Positions 39,849 through 48,744 of a stretch of DNA of 64,000 bases are shown here, piece by piece. Both the position numbers and the translations under genes were made by a program. Under the pieces are notes generated by a model that made no database searches, was not told the DNA's origin, and was given only the letters and a program-made list of their open reading frames with translations. The first letter of the stretch is position 1; each line of letters starts with the position of its first letter. Origin of the DNA: Colwellia chukchiensis (GTDB lineage: Bacteria > Pseudomonadota > Gammaproteobacteria > Enterobacterales > Alteromonadaceae); the NCBI RefSeq assembly GCF_002104455.1, contig NZ_NBOC01000004.1, positions 186,001 to 250,000 of the forward strand. Direction: 5' to 3'.

Positions 39849-40418
39849 ATGGCAACAGAGCAAGCTTTAAAGCAGCGCAGTAATTCAAGTTGTGAATTTT
39901 GTACCTCAACTGAAAATTTAACCGTACACCCAGTCCCCCCCAATAGTGACTTAAGTGCCCAACAAAGCATTTACTTATGTGGCCAGTGTTTAGCGCAAGT
40001 GAATGGCGAACAAGCGCTTGATATAAACCACTTACGTTGTTTAACCGATGCTATGTGGAATCAAGAGCCGGCTGTGCAAGTGATGGCGTATCGTATGTTG
40101 CATCAGCTATCGACAGAAAGCTGGGCACAAGATGCGCTTGATATGCTCTACCTTGAAGATGAGGTGAAAACCTGGGCCGAGCAAGGTATAGCGGCAGCAG
40201 AGCGCGCAGGGCCAACCCGTGATAGTAATGGTGCTGAGCTACAAGATGGTGATAACGTAACCTTAATAAAAGATTTGAAAGTTAAAGGCGCAAACTTTAC
40301 CGCCAAGCAAGGCACTATGGTGCGCGGCATTAGCTTAACTGATAACCCAGAGCATATTGAAGGTAAGGTTAATGGTACGCGTATTGTACTTGTGGCGGCG
40401 TATTTAAAGAAAGCTTAA
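39849..40418 (+). CDS. PhnA/YjdM-type zinc-ribbon protein
   Basis: 189 aa. Two CxxC pairs (CEFC at about 15-18 and CGQC at about 43-46) form an N-terminal zinc ribbon, and the C-terminal half (DSNGAELQDGDNVTLIKDLKVKGANF ... VNGTRIVLVAAYLKK) is the PhnA/YjdM beta-barrel domain; a linker of about 60 residues separates them, longer than in E. coli YjdM (111 aa). Despite the name, involvement in phosphonoacetate use is not established for this family. Single gene with a bidirectional terminator behind it. Confidence 0.85.
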   Translation: MATEQALKQRSNSSCEFCTSTENLTVHPVPPNSDLSAQQSIYLCGQCLAQVNGEQALDINHLRCLTDAMWNQEPAVQVMAYRMLHQLSTESWAQDALDMLYLEDEVKTWAEQGIAAAERAGPTRDSNGAELQDGDNVTLIKDLKVKGANFTAKQGTMVRGISLTDNPEHIEGKVNGTRIVLVAAYLKKA

Positions 40419-40480
40419 TCGACTATTTGTTGAACTACAGGCGGAATTTCAAGTACTACGTTGACGAAAAAGTTGACGAA

Positions 40481-40518
40481 AAAAAGCACTTTTAGCAATA
40501 AGCTTTAAGTGCTTTTTT
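40481..40518. terminator. Bidirectional terminator
   Basis: AAAAAGCACTT (40481-40491) pairs with AAGTGCTTTTT (40507-40517). T runs lie at the outer ends on both strands, so it can serve both the PhnA-like gene and the convergent methyltransferase gene ending at 40521. Confidence 0.88.
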
Positions 40519-40520
40519 GT

Positions 40521-40973
40521 TTATAACCAACGACGAACTCGCGCTTGATAGTCGCGGTACGCTGAGCCAAACAGCTGAGTTAATATTCGCTCTTCTGGCT
40601 GAATTTGATAGCTTGAAATGTAGCGGACAAATAACCAACAAACGAACAGAGTGAGTGGATTCTCAAGATAAATAGCATAGGCCACTAAGGCGATACACAT
40701 AGCTAAATACATAGGGTTGCGCGAATACTGATAAATACCGCTATCAACCACCTGTGACGACAACTCAGGTTTTATCGGGTTGACTGTAGTGTTATGTTGT
40801 CGAAAGTTATAAATAGCTAGCACGCCAATACTTACGGCAATAACGAGTAGTAAACTGGCTAAATACGCACTCAAGGCAAAGCTTAAGGTAAAGGTTGGTA
40901 CTAAGTGATGTACTAAGGTCATTAATAGCAGAGCAATGAGTACTTGCAACAGCGGCGGAATTTTAAGCGCCAT
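40521..40973 (-). CDS. ICMT-family membrane methyltransferase
   Basis: 150-aa integral membrane protein with four hydrophobic segments. The C-terminal half has the isoprenylcysteine-carboxylmethyltransferase/phospholipid-methyltransferase pattern: SGIYQYSRNPMYLAM (SAM-site region, about 79-93), then EERILTQLFGSAYRDYQARVRRW near the end. Bacterial members have few known substrates, so the target (lipid, fatty acid or isoprenoid) cannot be named. ATG start; stands alone. Confidence 0.82.
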   Translation of the reverse strand: MALKIPPLLQVLIALLLMTLVHHLVPTFTLSFALSAYLASLLLVIAVSIGVLAIYNFRQHNTTVNPIKPELSSQVVDSGIYQYSRNPMYLAMCIALVAYAIYLENPLTLFVCWLFVRYISSYQIQPEERILTQLFGSAYRDYQARVRRWL

Positions 40974-41163
40974 GTCAACGCCATCTCCTTGATGAGTTAT
41001 CGTTAAATAAGTTGTTTGCTTAGTTTGTGTGCTTTAATGCGGTTTAGCAAGTGTTGTTTTAGTGCGGTTTTATATTACTGGTGATAAAGGCATTATCTTG
41101 CCGAGATGGTGAGTTTTAAATAGCGCTAAGCGCTAGCGGTTAACAACGTGATATTAAAAACCC

Positions 41164-41192
41164 AAAAAAGCCAACGGTATAAACCGTTGGCT
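41164..41192 (-). terminator. Terminator of the DUF885 gene
   Basis: AGCCAACGGT (41169-41178) pairs with ACCGTTGGCT (41183-41192), loop ATAA; on the minus strand a T6 run follows. It lies 38 bp after the DUF885 stop. Confidence 0.92.
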
Positions 41193-41229
41193 ATCATGTT
41201 GTGCCTTTATTTAGCGCTGTGCTAATGCA

Positions 41230-43086
41230 TTAGCGATTTTTGCTAATATAGTCGTTAACCATAGCTTCAAGTACATTTAAGGGGACTGCGCCATTGGTTA
41301 AGACCACATCATGGAATTGGCGAATATCAAACTTATCCCCCAACTGGGCTTTAGCATGCTCACGCAATTGCACGATTTTTAACATACCAATTTTGTAGGC
41401 AGTGGCTTGTGACGGCATAACGACATGGCGTTCAACCATTTTTATCGCATCAGACTCAGCATTCGGGGTGTTTTGCATGTAATAAGCAATACCTTGTGCT
41501 CGGGTCCACTTTTTATCGTGAATACCTGTATCAACCACTAAGCGACAAGCACGCCATAGCTCCATTGCTAAGCGACCAAAATCAGAATATGGGTCTTTAT
41601 AAAAGCCAATTTCTTTTGGGATCAATTCTGAGTATAAACCCCAGCCTTCACTATAGGCGGTATAGCGACCAAATTTACGAAACTTTGGAATGCCTTCTAG
41701 CTCTTGTTTTAAGGCGATTTGCATGTGATGCCCCGGAATACCTTCATGGTAGGCTAAGGCTTCCATTTGATAGCTTGGCATTGCCGCCATGTCGTAAAGG
41801 TTGGCATAGTAAATACCCGGGCGAGAGCCATCAGGTGCCGGTTGTTGATAAAAGGCTTTGCCAGCAGATTTTTCTCTAAATGCTTCGACGGCTTTAACGT
41901 TTAGATCAGCCTTAGGTTTGGTGATAAACAGTTTATCTAGCTCACCCTTCATGGTGTCGATATAAGCAATCGCTTCAGTTAGGTAACGCTGACGGCCAGC
42001 TTCATCACCAGCATAGTAAAACTGTTTATCATGGCGCATAAACTCAAAGAACTCTTGTAACGAGCCGTCAAAATTAACTTTTGCCATGATCGCGCGCATT
42101 TCTTGGTGAATGCGGGCCACTTCATCTAAACCAATTTGATGAATCTCATCTGCGGTGAGGTCTGTGGTTGTGGTGCGCTTTAATGCGTTATTATAAAATG
42201 CTTCTCCTTGTGGAAACTTCCATGCACCATCGCGGTTGTCAGCTTTTTGTTCAAGCTCAGTTAAGTAGTTGAACAGGTGCTGGTAGCCGGCTTTAAACTC
42301 TGTGGTTAATGCCGCGGATAACTCTGCTGTTAATGCCTGTTGCTCTGCTGTTGTTAGCGCAAGTTTGGCAATTTTTTTGTTAAAGTCCGCGTATAAGGTA
42401 CTATCGCCTTGGCTATCAAACGGCGCGCCAACCAATAAGTTTTTTGAGTCGCGAATAACATGCTCAAAGACATATTTTGGGGCAATAATGCCTTTGTCGG
42501 CACGAATGCGCAGTTGTTCAACTAATTGTGTTAACAGCAATTTAGCATTTTTGACCCGAGCAATATAGTCGCGGGCTTCTTTACTGTTGCTGATGCTATG
42601 TTGGTTGATCAACAAAGCAGGTACTTGTGAGTGTACACCAAACATTTGATTAACAGGGTAGTTATGATGGCGCCACTGATAATCGTCGATTTGCTGCTCT
42701 AGCTTTTGCTCCAGTAATTGGTAGCTTAAACGCGTTTGTTTATCTAAGCTATTAACATCAATCACTTGGATACGCTTTAATGCCGCTTTGGCAAAAGCTA
42801 GCTCTTTGGCGCTATGCTGTTCGGATAAATCTTGCCACTTATCATAATCGGTTTTAATACCAAGGTAGGTTTGCCTAACGGGGTTACGATTAACCGCTTC
42901 CATAAAAATAGCATCAAAAAGCGCATTAGCAGCTTGTGAGGCGCTAAGCTCGCTTTGCGCTGATGTTGTTGTTTGTTGTGTGGTTACTGCGCTGTTTTGC
43001 TGAGCGACTGAGCCTGTTTCATTACTACAAGCAATTGAAAGTGCTGCGGTAATAGATAAAACAAGCAAGGTTTTATTGAACGTCAT
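41230..43086 (-). CDS. DUF885 lipoprotein, putative metallopeptidase
   Basis: 618-aa exported lipoprotein: signal peptide with lipobox SIAC (mature Cys20). The long helical body belongs to DUF885; the motif ALAYHEGIPGHHMQIAL (about 458-474) has the HExxxHH-like zinc-binding pattern, and a second Glu-rich segment (AYSEGWGLYSELIPKE) follows about 25 residues later, as in M2/M3-like gluzincins. Substrate is unknown; family members are often annotated as peptidases without proof. ATG start with a GGGGG region upstream; single gene with its own terminator. Confidence 0.85.
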   Translation of the reverse strand: MTFNKTLLVLSITAALSIACSNETGSVAQQNSAVTTQQTTTSAQSELSASQAANALFDAIFMEAVNRNPVRQTYLGIKTDYDKWQDLSEQHSAKELAFAKAALKRIQVIDVNSLDKQTRLSYQLLEQKLEQQIDDYQWRHHNYPVNQMFGVHSQVPALLINQHSISNSKEARDYIARVKNAKLLLTQLVEQLRIRADKGIIAPKYVFEHVIRDSKNLLVGAPFDSQGDSTLYADFNKKIAKLALTTAEQQALTAELSAALTTEFKAGYQHLFNYLTELEQKADNRDGAWKFPQGEAFYNNALKRTTTTDLTADEIHQIGLDEVARIHQEMRAIMAKVNFDGSLQEFFEFMRHDKQFYYAGDEAGRQRYLTEAIAYIDTMKGELDKLFITKPKADLNVKAVEAFREKSAGKAFYQQPAPDGSRPGIYYANLYDMAAMPSYQMEALAYHEGIPGHHMQIALKQELEGIPKFRKFGRYTAYSEGWGLYSELIPKEIGFYKDPYSDFGRLAMELWRACRLVVDTGIHDKKWTRAQGIAYYMQNTPNAESDAIKMVERHVVMPSQATAYKIGMLKIVQLREHAKAQLGDKFDIRQFHDVVLTNGAVPLNVLEAMVNDYISKNR

Positions 43087-43272
43087 AAGGGGGTCCTATT
43101 CATGTTAGGCGACTAGTGTGCCGCGTTCGAATGTTGCTAAGCAAGTTATGCGCGCTCAGTGGTACAATTTATGCGATGACTATCAAACACCCAAACGCCG
43201 CAAAGCATAATTGCGCTAGCCTATGGTCTTTGCCTTTGCCAACTTGCTATAGTAACCACAAGCTAGCGCGAA

Positions 43273-43761
43273 ATGGTTTCGTTAATGTCAGGTAAATACC
43301 CTAAAACAACGCCAAGGGATAACTCAGCGGCAATGATCGCCTTTAGACGGGCAACCCCGCAGGATAAGTCTTTTTTATTAATGCTAAGAAAAGCGTCCAT
43401 GGCTAAGCATTTAAAAAATGCCGGCCTTGAGTATGATGATGCGGCGCACCTGCAACGTGTTGAAACATATTTTACTGACGCATTTATCATAAGCTATCAG
43501 CAGCGTACGATAGGGCTAATAAAGCTCGGGCAGTTTGCGGAAAGCTTTCATATTCGACAGTTACAGATTTTGCCGCGTTTTCAGGGGCTAGGTATTGGTA
43601 GTCAGGTGCTAACATTACTTAAGCGCAAAGCACAGACCAAACGAATCGCCATTACTTTAAATGTGTTGTTAAATAACCCTGCTAAACACTTATATTTACG
43701 TCATGGTTTTGTCATTATCAGCAGTAACGCCTTAGAGCATCAAATGCGCTGGCAAGGCTAA
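43273..43761 (+). CDS. GNAT-family N-acetyltransferase
   Basis: Up to 162 aa. Motif A is LPRFQGLGIGSQVLTLL (about 101-117) with the Q-G-L-G-I-G acetyl-CoA loop, followed by LNNPAKHLYLRHGFV (motif B). The conserved GNAT beginning IAFRRATPQDKSFLLMLR starts only at residue 22, so ATG 43333 may be the true start rather than 43273; neither has a strong ribosome site. Substrate unknown. Convergent with the M28 peptidase. Confidence 0.75.
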   Translation: MVSLMSGKYPKTTPRDNSAAMIAFRRATPQDKSFLLMLRKASMAKHLKNAGLEYDDAAHLQRVETYFTDAFIISYQQRTIGLIKLGQFAESFHIRQLQILPRFQGLGIGSQVLTLLKRKAQTKRIAITLNVLLNNPAKHLYLRHGFVIISSNALEHQMRWQG

Positions 43762-43788
43762 CATCTGCTTGGCCTTGCCACTGTGCTA

Positions 43789-45195
43789 TTAATAAATTTT
43801 TCCCTGCAAGCGCACTTTTGACTTGTCAATACGACTCGGTGTTAGGCTACCATCAACCAGTGGCTGTGTGGCAATCGCCAGTAATTCAATAACCTGATGC
43901 ATAGAGCTCATATTAATACTGCTTAAGTCATCGCTTACTTGATGGTAGTGTGGGTCCTTATCGAGCTGAGTACTACTAAAACTGTGTGCTGGTACACCAA
44001 GTCGCGCTAAGGTTGCGTTATCTGAGCGATAAAATAGCTTTTGCTCTGGGTAGGGATCGGCTTGTATTGCTAGCCCGTTATTGGCCAGATTTTCTGGCAG
44101 CGCATCGTTCAATAACTGTGCTAAGTTAGAGCGTTCAATCCCTGTCATCCAAACCGTACCTGGGCCAAATTTAGACACTTTACCTATCATTTCAATATTG
44201 ATCATGGCAACGACGTTATCGGGGTTAAGTTGTTGTGAAAAGTAACGAGAGCCAAAGCCGCCAATTTCTTCTGCGCTAAAGGCACTAAACATTAAAGTGC
44301 GTTGGTTATTACCTTGTTGAGCAAAGTATTGCGCTAAATTTAATATCGCCGTAGTGCCTGAGGCATTATCGTCAGCGCCGTTATAAATTTTTCTACCATC
44401 TGCTGTGGTGCCTAAATGATCATAATGTGCACTATATAAAACCACCTCATTGGCAAGCTGTGCATCATGTCCTGGCAATATACCAACAACATTACTTAAG
44501 CTTTGCTGACTAATTTTTGCCTGTGCCTTGACCTGATAATGCGAGAGTTGGCTTTCATCACTTAACACCAGAACTATGGCGCCAGGCTGTGTTATAGCCA
44601 GCTTGGTTAAACCGGCGTCAAAATAGTTTTTATATAGCTGAAAGGTTTTGCGATGAGCAGAATTAACAAGCACTACATGTTGACCACCTTGTTGATTGAG
44701 CTGTTGCAACACCTTGCGCATATCATCATCTTTGCCAATAACATGACTTTGAGCCTGTTCAGTTTGCCAGCTTAGCTCAGCTAGGGTAGTTGCCATGGTT
44801 ATGTTTTCATGGCCAATTGCACTATGATTCAGGCTAACGCTAATATGTTGAGGTTGTATTTTGTGGACGTTAAAATGCTGTAAAAATAGCGCGATATGTG
44901 GTTTTTGTGTCAGCTGTTTTTGTTTAGTTTGCATAGGCGCTAAGCCGATTTCAGCAAAACGCTCTGCAATATAGGCTGCCGCTTGTGCTCGCTCTGGGCT
45001 AAAATTGGCGCGGCCTTTTAACTCATCGCTGGCTAAGTAGCTAATGTCTTTAACAACTTGCTCGATGGGAATAATGTCACTGATACTATTTTCACAGGCA
45101 CCATAAAGTGGCGTTGTTAGCGCTATAGCGGCGAGTATATATTTTAGCTGGGTGAATTTTTTATTTTTGGCTTGATTTACGATTTGTTTTAGCAT
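43789..45195 (-). CDS. M28-family zinc aminopeptidase
   Basis: 468 aa, exported or membrane-anchored by a hydrophobic N-terminal segment (about 17-32). The co-catalytic zinc site of M28 enzymes is visible: LYSAHYDHLG (His, about 255-264), YNGADDNASGT (bridging Asp), SAFSAEEIGGFGS (Glu-Glu catalytic base and ligand), an Asp-containing strand MINIEMIG and a late His (VPAHSFSS). A PA-like insert precedes the catalytic domain. Likely degrades peptides in the periplasm. ATG start; 88 bp downstream of yaeQ on the same strand. Confidence 0.88.
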   Translation of the reverse strand: MLKQIVNQAKNKKFTQLKYILAAIALTTPLYGACENSISDIIPIEQVVKDISYLASDELKGRANFSPERAQAAAYIAERFAEIGLAPMQTKQKQLTQKPHIALFLQHFNVHKIQPQHISVSLNHSAIGHENITMATTLAELSWQTEQAQSHVIGKDDDMRKVLQQLNQQGGQHVVLVNSAHRKTFQLYKNYFDAGLTKLAITQPGAIVLVLSDESQLSHYQVKAQAKISQQSLSNVVGILPGHDAQLANEVVLYSAHYDHLGTTADGRKIYNGADDNASGTTAILNLAQYFAQQGNNQRTLMFSAFSAEEIGGFGSRYFSQQLNPDNVVAMINIEMIGKVSKFGPGTVWMTGIERSNLAQLLNDALPENLANNGLAIQADPYPEQKLFYRSDNATLARLGVPAHSFSSTQLDKDPHYHQVSDDLSSINMSSMHQVIELLAIATQPLVDGSLTPSRIDKSKVRLQGKIY

Positions 45196-45283
45196 ACTGG
45201 CGCGCGTCCTAATTAAAGAGTGGATAGGGTTATTATTATTTTTTAACTTGATACGTTAGGTCATTGGCGTTGCTTCAGGTAAC

Positions 45284-45829
45284 TCAAGGCTTGGCGTGTT
45301 GAAGATCAGTTAATTCAATCAATAAGGTTTGCTCGGCGCAGGTAAGCCAACACTGGCCGTCTTGAATGCTGACTTGAAACTCCATTGAGCGATCGGCGAG
45401 CTGTTCTAAAGCCAGCGCTGTGGCTTCACTAAAGCGGGCAATGGACAGTTTGCTAAATTGTTTCAGCTTACTTTGTGATTGTGCCCACCAAGTATCAACA
45501 TTGCTGCCATAGCAATACAACTTAACGAGTTGCGCACGATTACAAGCTTTTTTCAGACGTTTTTCGTCGAGCTGGCCCAGCTCAATCCACAGCTCAATTT
45601 CTTCACTGTAATTAATGCGCCAAATGGCGGCTTCATCTTCATCACTGACCCCTTTGCCAAATTGCAAGTTTTCGCTGGCATTAAGGATATAAGCCATTAG
45701 CCTGATCATCATGCGGCGATCGTTTTCCGACGGGTGTTGCGCTATGGTTAATTGCAAAGTGTCATAATAGTTACGATCCATATCGGCAAGATGAATAGTG
45801 GCTTTATTGATAGTTGATTTTAACGCCAT
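45284..45829 (-). CDS. yaeQ: YaeQ family protein
   Basis: 181 aa, the standard size. N-terminus MALKSTINKATIHLADMDR and the internal RLMAYILNASENLQFGKG and YSEEIELWIELGQ are characteristic of YaeQ, whose crystal fold is a PD-(D/E)XK nuclease-like variant. Reported in enterobacteria as compensating for RfaH loss; biochemical function undefined. ATG start. Confidence 0.93.
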   Translation of the reverse strand: MALKSTINKATIHLADMDRNYYDTLQLTIAQHPSENDRRMMIRLMAYILNASENLQFGKGVSDEDEAAIWRINYSEEIELWIELGQLDEKRLKKACNRAQLVKLYCYGSNVDTWWAQSQSKLKQFSKLSIARFSEATALALEQLADRSMEFQVSIQDGQCWLTCAEQTLLIELTDLQHAKP

Positions 45830-46165
45830 GTGAATGTAGAGACTGTGTTGAGTAATGAATTCAATATCTTAACTTTAATTGTCACGCTGTGGTAGCAACT
45901 TATGTTGCGGCGTTAATATTTTTTATTTCAAGCCTTATCACACAATTGCTACGATAGCGTAGTTGATTGTTTTGGGGCATATCGTTCACGCACTGAATTG
46001 TAGCCAACAAGGCTGAGGAACTGGCAACTAGGATTACATGCTTGCACAGCCGACTTGCGTCATTATGGTGTTGAGAAATAGTTAACATAATTGCCAACAA
46101 TTGAGCGCATTTGTTGAATGATGATAAGCTGTGGTTATTATTTTCATTAATTGGGTAGTTTTATT
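45830..46165. other. Intergenic region, no gene seen
   Basis: 336 bp between divergent yaeQ and the aminotransferase gene. It should carry both promoters, but I cannot pick out a convincing pair. Short open frames here have no recognisable product. Confidence 0.5.
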
Positions 46166-47293
46166 ATGGCAATTCAATCTTTTATTCCACCGCAACGCAC
46201 CCTGATGGGACCTGGACCGTCTGATGTAAGTCAACGGGTATTGTCTGCTTTAGCTCGACCAACCATAGGGCATTTAGATCCTGAATTTATTACCATGATG
46301 GATGAAGTGAAGCAGTTATTACAATATGCCTTTAAAACTAAAAACGAAAACACCATGGCAATCTCAGCGCCGGGCTCTGCGGGCATGGAAGCGTGTTTTG
46401 TTAATTTAATAACCCCAGACGATACGGTAGTGGTATGTCGTAATGGTGTTTTTGGCGCGCGCATGATTGAAAATGTGCAGCGAATTGGCGCCAAATTAGT
46501 GATTGTTGACTCGCCGTGGGGGCGCGCGGTTGAGCCACAGCGACTAGAAGATACCTTGAAAGCGCACCCGCAAGCTAATTTTGTTGCGTTTGTTCATGCA
46601 GAAACCTCGACTGGTGCATGCTCTGATGCCAAAAGCTTATGTGAAATTGCTAAACGTTATCAATGTTTAACAATAGTTGACGCTGTAACCTCATTAGGAG
46701 GGATTGAATTGCGGGTTGATGATTGGGGGATTGATGCAATTTATTCGGGCAGCCAAAAATGTTTGTCTTGTGTGCCGGGTATTTCGCCGGTTAGCTTTAG
46801 TGAACAAGCCAGTGAAGTGATCCAGCGCAGAAGCACACCAGTGCAAAGTTGGTTTTTAGATCAATCCTTAGTCATGGGCTATTGGTCAGGCAAAGGCAAG
46901 CGCGCGTATCATCATACCGCGCCGGTAAATTCGTTATACGCATTACATGAATCGTTGTTAATGCTGCAACAAGAGGGCATAGAAAACGCTTGGCATCGCC
47001 ACCAAAGCCAACATCAAGTGTTAGCGCAAGGTTTAACTGAGCTTGGTTTAAACTTTATTGTACCAGAGGCAGAGCGCTTACCTCAGCTTAACGCTGTGTA
47101 TATTCCACAAGGCATTGATGATGCAAGCGTCAGACAAATGCTGTTGCAAGAATACAACTTAGAAATTGGTGCTGGGCTAGGTGAGTTTGCCGGCAAAGCA
47201 TGGCGAATTGGCTTAATGGGCTTTACCGCTCGACGTGAAAATGTTGCATTATGCCTAACCGCCATGGCCGAGGCGTTGAAAAAACACCGCTAA
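46166..47293 (+). CDS. Alanine-glyoxylate/serine-pyruvate class V aminotransferase
   Basis: PLP enzyme of 375 aa. N-terminal FIPPQRTLMGPGPSDVS is the AGXT signature; SAPGSAGMEAC binds the cofactor phosphate, the segment VDAVTSLGGIELRVDDWGID contains the pyridine-N Asp, and the Schiff-base Lys is in YSGSQKCLSCVPG (about residue 194). Moves an amino group from Ala or Ser to glyoxylate or pyruvate. I start at ATG 46166; the TTG 15 bases earlier gives a non-conserved pentapeptide. It lies 0.7 kb before the accessory island and may be unrelated to it, though glyoxylate is a possible product there. Confidence 0.87.
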   Translation: MAIQSFIPPQRTLMGPGPSDVSQRVLSALARPTIGHLDPEFITMMDEVKQLLQYAFKTKNENTMAISAPGSAGMEACFVNLITPDDTVVVCRNGVFGARMIENVQRIGAKLVIVDSPWGRAVEPQRLEDTLKAHPQANFVAFVHAETSTGACSDAKSLCEIAKRYQCLTIVDAVTSLGGIELRVDDWGIDAIYSGSQKCLSCVPGISPVSFSEQASEVIQRRSTPVQSWFLDQSLVMGYWSGKGKRAYHHTAPVNSLYALHESLLMLQQEGIENAWHRHQSQHQVLAQGLTELGLNFIVPEAERLPQLNAVYIPQGIDDASVRQMLLQEYNLEIGAGLGEFAGKAWRIGLMGFTARRENVALCLTAMAEALKKHR

Positions 47294-48012
47294 GCTTAGC
47301 AAGCATAAATTGAGTTTGGTTAAGTGTTAAGTATTAAACAGTATTATGGTGGTATTGGCGAGTTAATATGCGGTTAGCGGGCTCGCCATATATTGTTAGT
47401 AAGGTTTGATGGGAAGGTGTATTTAAAAGAAAAAACAATGCATGGACAGCTAAAGAGCGTATTCGTAAAAAAACAAAACCTAATGGTACGGCTGTAAATA
47501 CCCGATTAATAACACATGTTTATTTGGGAATGCTATTCAAAATGAAATTAAGTCAGCTTTAAAAATGATACCTGAAATTTAGGTGTATTATCCAAGTAAG
47601 AATTGCAAAAAAAGAACAGTTTGCTCTTTTCACGCGGTTCAATATTTTAACCAGCTTTATTTTTCTGCTTAAGCAAGCATTACGTGCATGCTCCCTCCTA
47701 CGCTATATTTATAACGACCTTAAACCGACTACCTGAAAGTAAAAAACAATTTTTTTAAATACCGTCAAGGCAAACATTACTAGCGCATACCGTCAGCTTA
47801 AGCTTTGCGTATTTTTTAACACTTTAACAAGCGTCATTTAATCCAAGCGCCCGTCGAATCATACAAATATATGCTGTAAAAACAGGATGGTGTGTTTTCT
47901 ATCGTTAGAATTGACAAAGGTCAACGACATTAGAATTTATAAGGTCAATATATGCTTATTATTAAACGAGTATTTAAGTCACTCGCATTTGAGCAATGAT
48001 GATAGGTAATTT
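47294..48012. other. AT-rich boundary of the accessory island
   Basis: 719 bp without a full gene. A 51-codon stretch open at 47410-47562 encodes a basic peptide (including KNNAWTAKERIRKKTKPNG) with no start codon; it may be a gene remnant but I cannot name a family. The last 120 bp holds an FNR-like palindrome (47911) and a TATATG -10 candidate (47949-47954) for the gene at 48013. Confidence 0.45.
47911..47924 (+). promoter_or_regulatory. FNR-like operator before the 48013 gene
   Basis: TTGAC-AAAG-GTCAA is a perfect palindrome of the Crp/Fnr-family type (FNR: TTGAT-N4-ATCAA). Its centre is about 43 bp before the start expected from TATATG at 47949-47954, close to the -41.5 class II activating position. 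A Crp/Fnr-type regulator is encoded at the other end of the island. Confidence 0.6.
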
Positions 48013-48744
48013 ATGAAACACAGAACGATTCGAGGCACTATTCAATATACCAGCAAAAAACCAGAACGCTTTGATCAAGAGCGTGGCCGAGAGTATTTTT
48101 CAATCACTAAGCAAGCCGATGGCGTCAGAGTCTTAAATGCACATTGCGAAATTGATGACGAACCTAATGTCATAAGAGATGTTGTGTTGGCTATTAATCC
48201 AGATGCAAGCCCGATTGATTGCAGTGTACGGTTAACTGTTGGTGACAAATACGAAGGCTCTGGTTGGATGCGATTTTCCGATGGTTATGTTGAGTGTGAG
48301 TCACATAATCAACGAGACGGTCGTATTACTCAAAAAGTAGATATTCAATCTCCGGTAAAGTGGTTACAAGCCCACCCTATCGTGGGTGATGCGTTATTGA
48401 TGAAGCTTTATGACTTATCAAAAGGTCCAGGTAAAACGTTTTTCCCTGAGCTGTTTTTAACGTCTCCAGATCATCGTGGTGCTACAGGACCGCTATTATT
48501 TAAAATGGGTTTTGGTATCAAATATTTAGGCGAAGAAAAAGTGACGATTAAAGCCGGTGAGTTTTTAGCTCGTCACTTTCAAGTGGTCGATACAGCTGGG
48601 AATTTGCCAGAAGAGCACCCACCATATAATTTGTGGTGTACAGCGGATGAAGACTATTTGTTATTAAAAGCTGGCGCAGAAGGTTATATGCAAACTCACT
48701 ATGAATTAGTGGAATATCAAATTATAGAAGGAGGCCTCTCATGA
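48013..48744 (+). CDS. Unknown protein, DUF3108-like beta fold
   Basis: 243 aa, no signal peptide and no TM. Predicted mostly beta strands. The last third (VTIKAGEFLARHFQVVD ... YNLWCTADEDYLLLKAGAEG ... YELVEYQI) resembles the recurring pattern of DUF3108/lipocalin-like proteins in which a barrel strand pair precedes a W-x-(T/S)-x-(D/E) turn; this is a resemblance, not a firm assignment. ATG at 48013; its stop overlaps the next ATG (ATGA), so it is translationally coupled to the methyltransferase. May bind a lipid or hydrophobic intermediate. Confidence 0.5.
   Translation: MKHRTIRGTIQYTSKKPERFDQERGREYFSITKQADGVRVLNAHCEIDDEPNVIRDVVLAINPDASPIDCSVRLTVGDKYEGSGWMRFSDGYVECESHNQRDGRITQKVDIQSPVKWLQAHPIVGDALLMKLYDLSKGPGKTFFPELFLTSPDHRGATGPLLFKMGFGIKYLGEEKVTIKAGEFLARHFQVVDTAGNLPEEHPPYNLWCTADEDYLLLKAGAEGYMQTHYELVEYQIIEGGLS

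Noticed and set aside
47410-47562. Basic 50-residue frame that looks like a transposase remnant
   Set aside because: No start codon, no terminal repeats, and no motif of a known transposase family; kept only as an unexplained remnant.
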